From Dermatemys mawii (Eukaryota; Chordata; Testudines; Dermatemydidae): 64,000 nt of DNA. A program made the translations under genes and the position numbers. The notes beneath the pieces were generated by a model. That model was not told the DNA's origin, did not search any database, and saw only the letters and a program-made list of their open reading frames with translations. Shown one piece after another: positions 12,101 through 22,010 of the stretch. Positions within the stretch are counted from its first letter, which is position 1; each line of letters begins with the position of its first letter. The stretch is from assembly GCA_007922305.1 (NCBI GenBank), contig ML677334.1:22713915-22777914 (forward strand), given 5' to 3'.

Positions 12101-12437
12101 GACTTTAATTTGGATTCTCATCTGAAAGAGAAAGGCAGTTTTGGCATTTTTTGTATTATTAAATGCAGCTTAGAAATCAAAAATTCTGATCAGCCACCAA
12201 GTACTAGAAGTATTCCTGGGGTCCCTGGCATTTGTAATGAACAGAGCTGGGTTGAAAATGGGGGAGGTTCCATGGAAATTTTCAACTTTTCAGCAAAAAA
12301 TAAAAAACTAAAAATCACAAATTGTGATTTGATAATTTGGCTGCAAAGCCTCCTTGAAGTTGTACTCTATGTGCCCCATGCCCCCATTCTCCTCTATGGG
12401 CTGGGCTCCCAGGCCCAGACTACATTTACCATGCTTG
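9130..12437. other. Intron sequence, little recognised
   Basis: No exon seen. A degraded L2-type tail may lie at 9295-9390 (GTCTGTCCCATGG, TGCCTTGCCCAGCACTGAGC). The remainder is AT-rich and unassigned. Confidence 0.4.
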
Positions 12438-12445
12438 TTCTTGAC

Positions 12446-13594
12446 CAAGGGTCTCAAACTCAGATGACCACGAGGGCCGCATGAGGACTAGTTCATTGGC
12501 CTGAGGGCCACATCGCTGCCCCTGGCCGCACCCCCACCCCACCCCGCCCCACCTCCTCCCCCAAGCACGCAGCTCCCTGCTCCTTCCCCCTCCCTCCTGG
12601 AAAGTGCTAAGCGCCTGGAGGTAGACAGGGAGGAGGCGGGGGCACAGGGAGCTTGGCGGCTGCAGGAAATTAAGTGGGGGGAGGGAAGGGGCATGGGGAG
12701 CTTGGCTGGCCACAGAAAATAGCCCCGCGGGTCACGTGTTTGAGACCCCTGTCTTAGGTGAACTACTCCATCACCTAACAAATCTGAGCCTCATACTCAG
12801 CCTCAGTGTTATACATACAACGATACAGAAGTATAATAAAAAATATTTTTCACGGTGCATCAAGTCATAGCGCCGACACACGTTATACTCCTTGGGAATC
12901 GCAATCGTTTTCTGACAAATAAGGCGTTGAATTTTATTTTTTACCTCTGTGAAAAAATATAAATTCTCCCATTTGTCTTGGAAAACTCTCTTTTCTTCCA
13001 TGAATGTTCTTTTTTTTGATGAAGTCATTTCCAAGCAGTTTTAATAAAATATATTCACTTAATAATGCACCTCACTCTAAGGACCAAGCAGGAACTTAGA
13101 TTTACTTCTATTACAGCACCCTCCTGGACTGGGCTGCACTTACACTGCACACTTGCTCCTCCTCTTCCAACCCCTTCCCTGTCCTCTTCCAACCCCTTCC
13201 ACAAAGTTCCCACCCCAACTCCGACCCCTCTCCTCCCCTAGTTCAACCCCTGCCCCAAATCCCCACCCCTTTCTCCCCCTCCTCCCCTGTGCACGAGGCT
13301 TCCCAGTCCTGGCCCCTCCCTCCCAGAAACCACTAAGCCGCCAGAGAATTGCCTGGCAGTAAGCGGAGCAGCGGGAAGTAGCAGCGCGGGAGAGAAGCAC
13401 GTGGGGGAGCGGGGGGGGTGGGCACAGGGAGCTTGGGGGAGGGGTGGGGGGCCGCAGCAGCTTGGTAGGGGGCATGGGGGGGCTCGGGAAGCTTGGCCAG
13501 GGGCCGCGGGGGAGCTGGGCGGGGGGCTGGGGAGCAGGGATAGCATCACGGGCCGCAGGGAAGGGCTTGGTGGGCCACATGTTTGAGACCCCTG
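12446..13594 (-). mobile_element. Composite hAT element with perfect 8-bp target-site duplication
   Basis: The left end CAAGGGTCTCAAAC and right end GTTTGAGACCCCTG are inverted repeats. TTCTTGAC lies directly outside both (12438-12445 and 13595-13602). Inside, a second GTTTGAGACCCCTG ends at 12751, so the left 306 bp looks like a complete small hAT by itself. Next come an AT-rich stretch with a transposase relic and a C-rich/G-rich block ending at the outer right terminus. I infer one mobile unit built from two related copies. Confidence 0.8.
12771..13028 (-). pseudogene. Relic hAT transposase N-terminus (BED-finger-like)
   Basis: The minus-strand frame begins MTSSKKRTFMEEKRVFQDKW and continues FFTEVKNKIQRLICQKTIAI and KEYNVCRRYDLMHREKY, which resembles the N-terminus of hAT/ZBED-type transposases and their domesticated relatives (general pattern: aromatic block, CxxC, then a histidine pair). 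The first cysteine of the finger reads R (RLIC) and the first histidine of the pair reads Y (RRYDLMH), so a zinc site is unlikely to form. The frame ends after about 85 codons, close to the internal hAT terminus at 12751. No dimerisation domain follows. I read it as a dead fragment left after internal deletion. Confidence 0.65.
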
Positions 13595-13602
13595 TTCTTG
13601 AC

Positions 13603-16034
13603 CAAAAAAATGAAATAAACTGGAAAAATTGGTGAAATTTCCTTTGGCTGTGGTGGAGTTGTCAGAGCATAGTAAAAAAGGTGTTTGTCACAATTGCTTT
13701 TTAGACACTGTTTTGGCATTCACATCTCTCAAATAGCAGACCTTCAAATCTAGGGTAGGTTGTGCCTGGGCCTTGCCATTCCTGCTCATGCAAGGGCCAT
13801 CCATAATCACAGTGCCTGAGCTCCAGGGAGCATAAATCACCCCTAAGAGGATGGAGAGTCCAGGGCCAGGGTACTGTCTTCCCCTTCCAGCCTCCTCTAC
13901 ACTAACTTGCAAAGCTGCACAGGTGTGCTGAGGAGGGAGCAAACTGTACCATTCAAAGATGGTGCATGATGTCTGCTCTCCCTACATGCTGGGTTCCTCA
14001 GCATGGGATCCTGCCTCTAGAAGCACAGGTTCTCCCACAGCGCGTTCTGGGAGAGTAAAGCAGTGTGCTAACCCCCACATCCAGCCTGTTGGTTCAATTC
14101 CACAGTCTAAACCACAGTATTCTCAAGCATTGATTTGAATGGGTAATGGTGCGTCAGTGAAATAACTCAGGTTGTATGCTGGAAAAGGGCCTGATCCTGC
14201 AAAGTGCTGAGTGTTACTGGGAATTGAAGATATTTTTCAGGACAAAGGCCATACTATGTATATTTGTCTGTGACAACAGGTATTTTTGTGGGGGGGGAAG
14301 AAGGTTTGCTTGTTTGTACTTGTACCTCTTTATTGGAGTATAAAAAAGAAAGCAAGATTTGATGCTGAGAGGACCCTCCCTTAATGGAACATTATGGCTA
14401 GGAGTTTACACCCATGACAGCCGAGAAATGCAAAGTTATGCTGTCTGCAGCAACTATAAATTGGCTATGTCGGGCATAAATATGAAAGCATATATTTAAC
14501 AGCATATACACTAATACATGGTACTACTGTATATGCAAATAGATCAAGCTACAGTTGCAAATTTGAATTTCATGTCTGTTGTGTGTTTAAATTTCCAACC
14601 ATAACAGTGGATTGGTGTAGATTCAGCACTGAAAGTATTGAGAAAGGGTTATCTGTTACAGGTGTGAGAATATTATGCCATATTAAAACCCTGTACAGTT
14701 TATGTACATTTATCCAAAACATAGGCAATGCAGGACTATTAAAGCTGTGGCAGCAATAATGCTGATAGTCTTCATTTATTTATTTTCTGGCTAGAACAGT
14801 GATGACAGTAAAACACAGTTGACTTTTTTAATAGTTTGACTGTTGAGGAATTGCTAACCCAGTTTCTGGTGCATTAAAATTTTATTTGTGCCAGCTGTCA
14901 AAATACAAGTTAAGCTTTTTCTCCACTTTTTCAATTTATGGTTTATTGCGAATCTTTTGGAGTGTCATTTTATCTCCGCAGGAGCTGAGAGAATTTTAGT
15001 GAAACACCATATCAAAAAGTTTCTCTCCTGTTCCCCTCAGTATGCTGCAGTTTGATCACTGTATTTGAAAAAACATATCACACTAATGTGAAACATTTGT
15101 GAAAAGCACTAGGCAAAAACAGTGCAGCGCTACCAGCTTTTTAGAGCGTTGGGTTAGGATGAAATATTGATTATTGGTACTACTGATGTGTCGTCTTCAC
15201 TCCTAGCACTAACCCTTCCTCATTCTCAGACAGCATTCTCCCCAAGAGCAGAAAGGTACCGTATGCAGGTCTTTCTCTTTTGTAAGTAAAGTAGTATCTT
15301 GTGAGGCTTCTCTTTTTTGTGGCTGGGAGAGGGGGCGGGAATCTTGGTTCAGTTTAGCTGGCGGTTCCTGCTCTATTTGAACAAGCAGAGAGTGCCCTTG
15401 TAATCAGCACATGATTCCTGTAGCCTGAATCCATCATCAAGTTTCTCCTGAAGATCTGGTGATGTTAGAGGCTCTAAGAACATGCATCTGGTACTTATTT
15501 GCCAAGATGGTTAGATATATCTGATACTTCTAGGTAGATATATTCTACAGGTTGGCAGAGCAGGATACTCAGTTCCTTATTTCATATGACAGTAAGTACC
15601 ATGCACCATGGCTGCAGTGTTAATATGTATTTTGTTTATTTTTTATTAGAGGGCAGCCAGAAAATGATTTATGGCTTATTGTTGTTTCTTGATCTCTAAC
15701 CATAAACGTGTATCATTGGGGCATAGATCCTCAAAAGCATCTATTGTATTTAATAATTCAATGCTCACTCTTAAATACTTTCCAGTTTTGCCTAGTTAAT
15801 TACATAATGTTATCTCAGGTACTTGCAATATTCCCTGTACTTCCTTGTACTTAGTGGAAATGCCTTATGGATACTGTAATCACGTATCTAGTTTTCTGAG
15901 ACTACTGAAAAGTGTGTAAGGTATATGTGCTGCAATATTTGAAAATGAAGGTGTGGAGAGATCTAAAATAGCACAACTATAAAGCTCATTATATTGAAAA
16001 CTGTGGACTGGGAAAAGGAAATAGCATAGAGTTT
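13603..16034. other. Intron sequence, nothing firmly recognised
   Basis: No exon or repeat termini. A fragment CCTGATCCTGCAAAGTGCTG at 14190-14209 is a common short sauropsid repeat motif. Confidence 0.4.
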
Positions 16035-16380
16035 GCAGCAGACATGCCAAACCTCCGGGAAAAAACACAGAAATTGGGCTTGTTTTGGCTTAATTGGCTT
16101 GTGAGTTGCTTACTGGCTGGTTTTCGCTTGTAGCTTGTTGCAACTTGTAGCTGCTGCTGCTTCTTTTTTTTTTTTAATCAGCTCCTGGCAAGCAGGGGCA
16201 AGGGGGTAAGAGAGTCAGGAATGCACAGTGGGCCCACCGCAGTCCCAGACTGCGCACCAGAGCAGGGGATCTAGTCACACAGAGTGGTGGAGTTCTTGGA
16301 TATTAGCTTGTTTTGGCCTTGTTTTGAAATGGGATTAGCCTGGTTTTTGGCTTATTGTGAAAGTTGGGGTTCTTATTTAC
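16035..16380. repeat. Unclassified TTGGCTTGTTTTGGC-rich repeat
   Basis: Related motifs recur at both ends: GGCTTGTTTTGGCTTAATTG near 16078 and TAGCTTGTTTTGGCCTTG near 16304, with a poly-T run (16167-16176) between. It looks like an interspersed repeat, but I cannot name the family or fix its borders. Confidence 0.35.
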
Positions 16381-17609
16381 CACATGACAGTTGGTTACTG
16401 GTTTGCAGTGCATCGCCAGAGCTGTATAGTAATCCTGAAAAATGTCTGACTGTGTTGTGCAAATGGTTCTGCGGTTTCTCAAGCCTCTCAAGTTACTCTC
16501 AAACCTTAAAAACAAAAAAAGTTGATATGTGGAGTATGTGGCAGGACCTAGTACATATCTGTACCCTGGCACTGTCAGGAAGCAAGTGCTCCAAGAAACC
16601 CTGGCATTTAAAACTGGGAGGTAAGGGTGAGCAAGCAGGGCTTAGCTCAGAAGCTTCTGGAGCCCATTAGCCTCTGAGGAAACCTGCCTGGAGTCTAGAA
16701 AGGGAAGAGGAAATGGCAATCAAGGGGTGGCTACTGGAAGTGGCGGGAGAGCTGTGTCAAGCCGTGTCATGGAAGAGCCGTGTCAAGAGGTTTGCGGATC
16801 AAACCACTGAGAAAACTGTCAATTTCTATTACACCTTGAGGAAAGGGAGTTTGGGGCTATTGTTTGCCTTGGACCTGAAAACAGAAGGAACATTTGGGGT
16901 TTAGGAAAAGCTCTGAAGAGAATTTTCTTTGACTGGAATTTTCTTCTGGTTTTGTTAGCTGAAGGAACATTTGCCCCCCACAGTATACTACAATTTTATT
17001 TCTTTTTGAATTAGAAGAAATCGTATTTTTCTTCTAAGTTATTTTATGAACATTGCAGTACTGCGTTATAAATGTTGGAGGGAGAGGCAAATTAGTCTGG
17101 ATACAACAAGAACCTCCTTACCTGTAACCCCTTGCTCATCTTTTGAAATGTGGCAAAGCTGATAACTTCTCACATCTCTGTCTCAAGGGTGAGAAGGTTC
17201 CAGCATTTCCCCCTTGTGACCTTTTCCCTAGGCTCCTCTGCTTATTTTGTTGCCTTTTTGCAAGAGAAAGAATGGCTCCCCTTTAGTATTTTCAAGAGGC
17301 GTGAGATTCATTTGCATTCTTCACCTGGGTCTCACAAGACTGGGCGGAAGGTAAAAGGGAAAACAGGTTAGATGGCCTCCTCTCGCGTATTTGGGGAGAA
17401 AAGGAAACAACTATATTTGTCTATTTGGAGATGAAAGGCTAATATTCTTTTCAGCTCTGTTTAAAAAAATAATAATACATTTGTTAGTCTAGGCAGTAAT
17501 TTCATGGGTTGATTAATTCCCCAAAGACATATTTCGTTTTCCTGGGGACTTGCTAATGCAGAAAAAGGATCAAATCCTGTAAATGCTTATGTCTGTGAGT
17601 AGCTTTACA
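16381..17609. other. Intron sequence, nothing recognised
   Basis: No exon, repeat termini or RNA gene seen. Confidence 0.4.
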
Positions 17610-17621
17610 ATGTACATAGTG

Positions 17622-17870
17622 AAGAATCAGAGAGGTAGCCCTGTTAGTCTGGAATTGTAGAAGTGACAAAGAGTCCTGTGGCACCTTAAAGACTAACTAA
17701 AATATTAGAGCATAAGCTTTCGTGGGCTAATACCCACTTCGTCGGATGCAAGCAGTGGAAGCACTTCCACTTCCACTGCTTGCATCCGACGAAGTGGGTA
17801 TTCGCCCACGAAAGCTTATGCTCTAAGATTTTAGTTCGTCTTTAAGGTGCCACAGGACTCGTTGTCACCT
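17622..17870 (+). mobile_element. tRNA-derived SINE, tail-to-tail inverted dimer (locus 2)
   Basis: A full SINE runs from AGAATCAGAGAGGTAGCC through GTTAGTCTG and AAGCTTTCGTGGGC to GGATGCAAGCAGTGG. After an 8-base loop (17762-17769) an inverted copy of body and tail follows. Arms are 17663-17761 and 17770-17868, 99 bp each with only a few differences. The second arm lacks the tRNA-like head. The flanks ATGTACATAGTG (17610-17621 and 17871-17882) are a perfect 12-bp duplication, so the palindrome is one insertion. Confidence 0.9.
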
Positions 17871-18139
17871 ATGTACATAGTGTCATTGAGTTCAACGGCA
17901 TTACTCACATGAGTAAGGTTACTCTCAAGTGTTTTTGAAGGATCTGGCCTTGTACATCTGAATTTAGCTGGGAATAGCAGTGCTGTCTCCATATTAATGG
18001 TCCAATCCTGCTTCCACTGAAATCAATGGCAAAAGACTTCAGTGTGACTTGTGGGTGCTCAGCACCTTTCAGATTCAGGGCATTAATGAACCTCATTGAT
18101 ATGTATTTCTTGCAGTATTGCTTGTCTAACATCATACTT

Positions 18140-18386
18140 CTAAGGCCAGGTCTACACTACCCGCTGGATCGGCAGGTAGTGATCGATCTATCGGGAATCA
18201 AGTCTAGTCTAGACATGATTTATCGATCCCCGAGCTCTCTCCCGTTGACACTGGTACTCCACTGCTGCAAGAGGCGCAGGCGGAGTCAACAGGGGAGCAG
18301 CAACTCAGTGCTGTGAAGACGCCGCGGTAAGTCAACCTAAATACATCGCTGAAGTTGATCCATCCCCCAGTGTAGACCAGGACTAA
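18140..18386. mobile_element. MITE with GGTCTACACT termini
   Basis: Left end CTAAGGCCAGGTCTACACTA and right end AGTGTAGACCAGGACTAAG are inverted repeats. The interior has GATCGATCTATCGGG and a mirrored ATTTATCGATCCCCGAG, the fold-back style of turtle MITEs. It belongs to the same broad group as 29434-29703 and 47832-48026. Confidence 0.8.
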
Positions 18387-19239
18387 GAGTCAAGTACATA
18401 ACTACCATCTGGATTAGATGTAGATTGTGTTCGTATTTATTCCAGGCAATTCTCCTGCTTGTCTGAAAACGAAGGACCTAATGCAGAGTTATGACTTCAG
18501 TGGGTTTTGGATTAGTCCCTAAATACCTTGAAATTAGTTCAGTAAGTTGCTACGGTTCTTTGGTAGTGGAGAATGTAACGTAATGTAACTTGTGGGGTGA
18601 GGGAGAAATATATTAAAATAGGAGTCCTATCACACTGGTATCATTAACGACATAATGTACATTAACTTTGTATTAACACAGTAGGTCTAGGGTGTCTCCA
18701 ACAATCACAGCTCTGGTTGTGGTGTAACAGAAGAGGTATATTCCTTGTATTCATTTAGAGTTGGTATTGTCTCAAGAGCTCCTGTATGATGGCTTTATTG
18801 TGTGGAGTTTTGAAATTGGTATACAGGAGATGAATTTGTTTGACAAGTTTATTCATGTAACAAGTTGGATAATCATTTGTGATTCACAGTTTGATTCATG
18901 GGGATTATTAATTTAAAACTTGTACTGTATTCCTTATCAGATGTTCATTGAAAGGTTTACACGGTATGTAACAGGATTTGTATAAATCTGGGCACTGTAA
19001 ATTTTTCCTACTAACAGGTTTATTGCTCTATCAGGTATTCACTTAGGATTTCACTGTTCTATCATAAAACATTCCCAATCATAGAATATTTTTTTTTTTG
19101 AGACAGTGTACTGGGTGGACCAATGCTTACATATGAACTGTTGCATTTGTTTAAACAAAATAATCAGTTTACTCTTGTAGTACTTAAGGATCCTGTATAC
19201 ATGTTCTTAATTAAGATGCAAAGTTTTAGCGGGAATGCA
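18387..19239. other. Intron sequence, nothing recognised
   Basis: AT-rich, no features. Confidence 0.4.
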
Positions 19240-19685
19240 AGAAATAAGATGCTTGCCTCCCATCACCTTGTGATGATAGCCTCAACTTCCCACTTGTTAC
19301 ATTTTCAAACAGCTTTGTGCTTTCTCCCATGTTGCCTGGGACGCTTCAGAAGCACTCCATTCAAACAGCAGTGAAGCTACCTCATTGCCCACCTTTGGAT
19401 TCCTCCTCAAACATCTCCTTTGCTTTGATTCCTACATAAAACTTGACAACGTTTAGTCTGCTAGTACACAGAGACCACTCCCTACCATGCTGGCCAATAT
19501 TGTCTCACTGTTTACTTGTAGTCCTCTATCTGTATCCGTTTGTTGCCACTTGTCCTATACTTTGATTGTAAGTCCCTTGGGTAAGGATTATCTTTTTGTT
19601 CTGTGTTTGTACATCACCTAAAGCAATGGGATCCTGTCTGTGATTAGGGCTCCTAAGTTCTATGGTAATACAAATAATTAGAAAG
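19240..19685 (+). mobile_element. L2 LINE 3' end
   Basis: Contains ATAAAACTTGACAACGTTTA, GACCAC...CATGCTGGCCAATATTGT, and the tail TTGTAAGTCCCTTGGGTAAG, TTTGTTCTGTGTTTGTACAT, CAATGGGATCCTG. This is the recognisable 3' region of turtle L2. The left border is approximate. Confidence 0.7.
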
Positions 19686-19689
19686 TTAA

Positions 19690-20991
19690 GCAGGAATAGT
19701 AGAGGTTTGGTTCAATTTTTTGTTCAAAATAAGGATTAATTTAAAGAAAAAAATCTCATTAAGGGCCAGATTCAAAGCCTGTTGACTTCAGTGGGCTTTG
19801 GCTTGGGCCTTAAAGTCCAGTGCATGTAAACATTGGCGTCATTTTGTTCCTCTCTCTGTGATCTTAAAAATATCAGGGCATGCTCTCCTGATCATTTAGA
19901 TCAGGAGGCAGGGTGTTCCAGCCTACAGCAAAGGTGACACATTTACCAATGCATGCTTAGAGAACATACTGTAACGATTATGATAATATTAATTATCTTA
20001 GAAATAGCCTGTATTTTTTTAATCTTAAGGGTTTTATTGTAACTAAAACCAATAGAGGAAATTAATTGATACCCCCATTTTTTTGAGTCTAAACATGTTC
20101 TTTGCTTCATTTACAAATAAAAATGCACAAGAACTCTAAGTCAGACTGTTTTAGCATTAAATTGGACATTACAGAAGATAAACATAAACATCACAGAAGA
20201 TAAATGAGATAAACATGGTAAAATAAACTACATGGAAATGTTATGCATGAATGTGATAAGCATATTTTGAAGATGTGAAAAGAACTGTGTAAATCTTTAC
20301 ACTGATTCTACCTTGAAAATTCCTGTGATGAAATGGCCTTCTCTTATTGAACAGATCTGCCCCTCTGTGTGTTTAAAGGTCATAAATGTTGACTAATGTG
20401 ACAAAAATAGGTTCTTACTACTCTAAGTAGGTAGACCTGTTCTTATGTAGTTAGACCTAGATCTGTTAGACCTGCAGAAGCAACACATCTAGGAAGGAGG
20501 CAGATGAATTCTATTCCTGCTCATAAGTAATTAGCAGAATTAATGTTTATTCTAACTGCAGAGCCATATTTTATTTTTGAGTATGCCTGTTCAATCTCAT
20601 TAAAGATAGGGAAGGGTTGCATAGTGTTCTTGCATTGTTTGCCTTACAGAGCCTTGATTGCTAGTGGTGATGTGCAAGAAGGAATTAAAGTTGAATGAGT
20701 TTGCAGAAATGGCAGATAGAACAAATAGCTTTTTACTTGTGAACTGAGCAAAGGAGGCACTGAGACAATGAACATTAGAACCCCACAATGCCATTTTGAG
20801 AGATTAGTGTTTCAGCTTAGAACCGCACTTTAACTGCTTGACAATTCAATTTTGCTTTTAAAAACAGTGCACAAAATTTGCAAAATTTGAAGGCATTAAC
20901 TCTATGAAAACTTAGTTTACATGTTATTACAAGCATAAAATCCAAGTTTAAGTATCTCTATCCAAATCAAACATTTATATAGACGTATATA
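19690..20991. other. Intron sequence before the exon
   Basis: A short GTTGACTTCAGTGGGCTTTGG piece lies near 19780. Otherwise no repeat or coding signal. Confidence 0.4.
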
Positions 20992-21016
20992 CATTTTTTT
21001 TATTATTATTTTTTAG
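20992..21016 (+). other. 3' splice acceptor with polypyrimidine tract
   Basis: A T-rich tract interrupted by a few A residues runs directly into TTTTAG, with AG at 21015-21016. The coding frame opens at the next base. There is no competing AG between the tract and the exon. Confidence 0.85.
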
Positions 21017-21168
21017 CCTCTCAGCAAATATCCTCCTTTGATAAATGACATCTCCTTTTGGCTGCCCTCTGAGAAATACTCTGAAAATGACTTCTATGAT
21101 TTAGTACGAACCGTCGGAGGAGAACTGGTGGAAAAGGTTGTCCTCATTGATGAATTCATGCATCCCAA
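21017..21168 (+). CDS. FARS2: FARS2 internal coding exon (start of FDX-ACB anticodon-binding domain)
   Basis: Frame 1 of the exon reads 50 codons plus two bases without a stop: it begins [19 protein letters not shown], continues through [17 protein letters not shown] and ends at FMHP plus a split lysine codon. I recognise this as the first half of the C-terminal ferredoxin-fold anticodon-binding domain of mitochondrial phenylalanyl-tRNA synthetase, a monomeric class II enzyme that charges mitochondrial tRNA-Phe in the matrix. The exon follows a pyrimidine-rich tract ending TTTTAG and is followed by GTAAGT, so it enters in phase 0 and leaves in phase 2. The catalytic core lies in earlier exons outside the window. 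The domain should finish in the next, probably last, coding exon, which was not found here. Relative to the mammalian form I remember, a few positions differ (for example VVLIDEF), but nothing is broken, so I take it as a functional exon. Confidence 0.92.
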
Positions 21169-21174
21169 GTAAGT
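21169..21174 (+). other. 5' splice donor GTAAGT
   Basis: A consensus donor GTAAGT follows CATCCCAA directly. It splits the lysine codon AA|G, which agrees with the conserved HPK at this place in the protein. Confidence 0.85.
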
Positions 21175-21664
21175 AATCTAGAAAAATGTTACCTAGAAAA
21201 ATGTATAAAAACATGCTTGGTTATTACAGTGGCTGGACATTTACATTTTCATAGCTCCAAAATATTTTCTCTAGCACTGTGTTCTAACATGGGTTTTATT
21301 TTATAAAAATTTTATTTTCCTCTTAAAGTTTTGCATGAGTGCTGAGGAGGCATCGTGCTCGCTGAAAACCAGCTTCCCACATAGATCTGCCAGTGTACCT
21401 CACCCATAATATCCTCATTCTACTCTTAGACCGTTGAGCCATGACTGCTATTTGTTTGTTTCTTCCCTCCTTCCTTTCTTGTGGTCTGATCCACATGTGT
21501 CCTGGATGTGCATGACAAGAATAGTATTGAGTCATATAAGAATATTGTTTATCATTTCGTGTGTAGGAGTGAGGGAGATTAGATTTTGCTCTCTTTTCTA
21601 TTAGCCAGCCATGTAACTAGAACTATTCACACTTCCAGGCATCAGAATTTCTTCCTGTTAGAAC
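21175..21664. other. Intron sequence after the exon
   Basis: No repeat or coding signal recognised. Confidence 0.4.
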
Positions 21665-22010
21665 AGGAGCACAGAAATTATCATACTGGAAAAAAAAAGG
21701 TGGTCCATCTAATATAACCTGTTATCTCTAACAGCGACAAATGCAGGATGTTGCAGACAAAGCTATTTTTGAAATCACCCTTCACACAGTTTAAACTACC
21801 TTATGCCCTTTCAAAGAGGTTAAGAGGTAAAATTTTATTAGCTGAAACCATTTTAAAAATTGGGTTTTAAAAATAATTTCTTTTCTTGTAAGTTGATGGG
21901 GCTGTGAATCTAATTGTGCGGTATTATCTCAGGGGTGAAGGGAAATTTCTGACCTAAACCTAGCTGATAATCAGTTTATGCTCTGCATCCTGCAGGCTTT
22001 TCCTGCCATG
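21665..22010 (-). mobile_element. Old CR1 LINE fragment
   Basis: AAATTATCATACTGG and GGTGGTCCATCTAATATAAC followed by CTGTTATCTCTAACAGCGAC match the reverse complement of a CR1 3' end (compare 40765 and 30583). Heavily mutated. Confidence 0.6.

Larger units (their letters stand above)
1..21016 (+). other. FARS2: FARS2 intron upstream of the exon (partial)
   Basis: Everything before the exon lacks coding signal apart from transposon relics. Short ORFs here carry no recognisable domain, and the longer ones lie in GC-rich repeats. I infer a single large intron that continues past the left edge. Human FARS2 is also known for very long introns. Confidence 0.75.

Noticed and set aside
17620..17662. 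Possible tRNA gene in the SINE head
   Set aside because: Only the tRNA-related Pol III promoter part of a SINE. No cloverleaf or anticodon arm could be drawn.
18140..18386. Palindromic GATCGATC segment as a regulatory site
   Set aside because: It is the fold-back interior of a MITE with matching ends elsewhere in the window.
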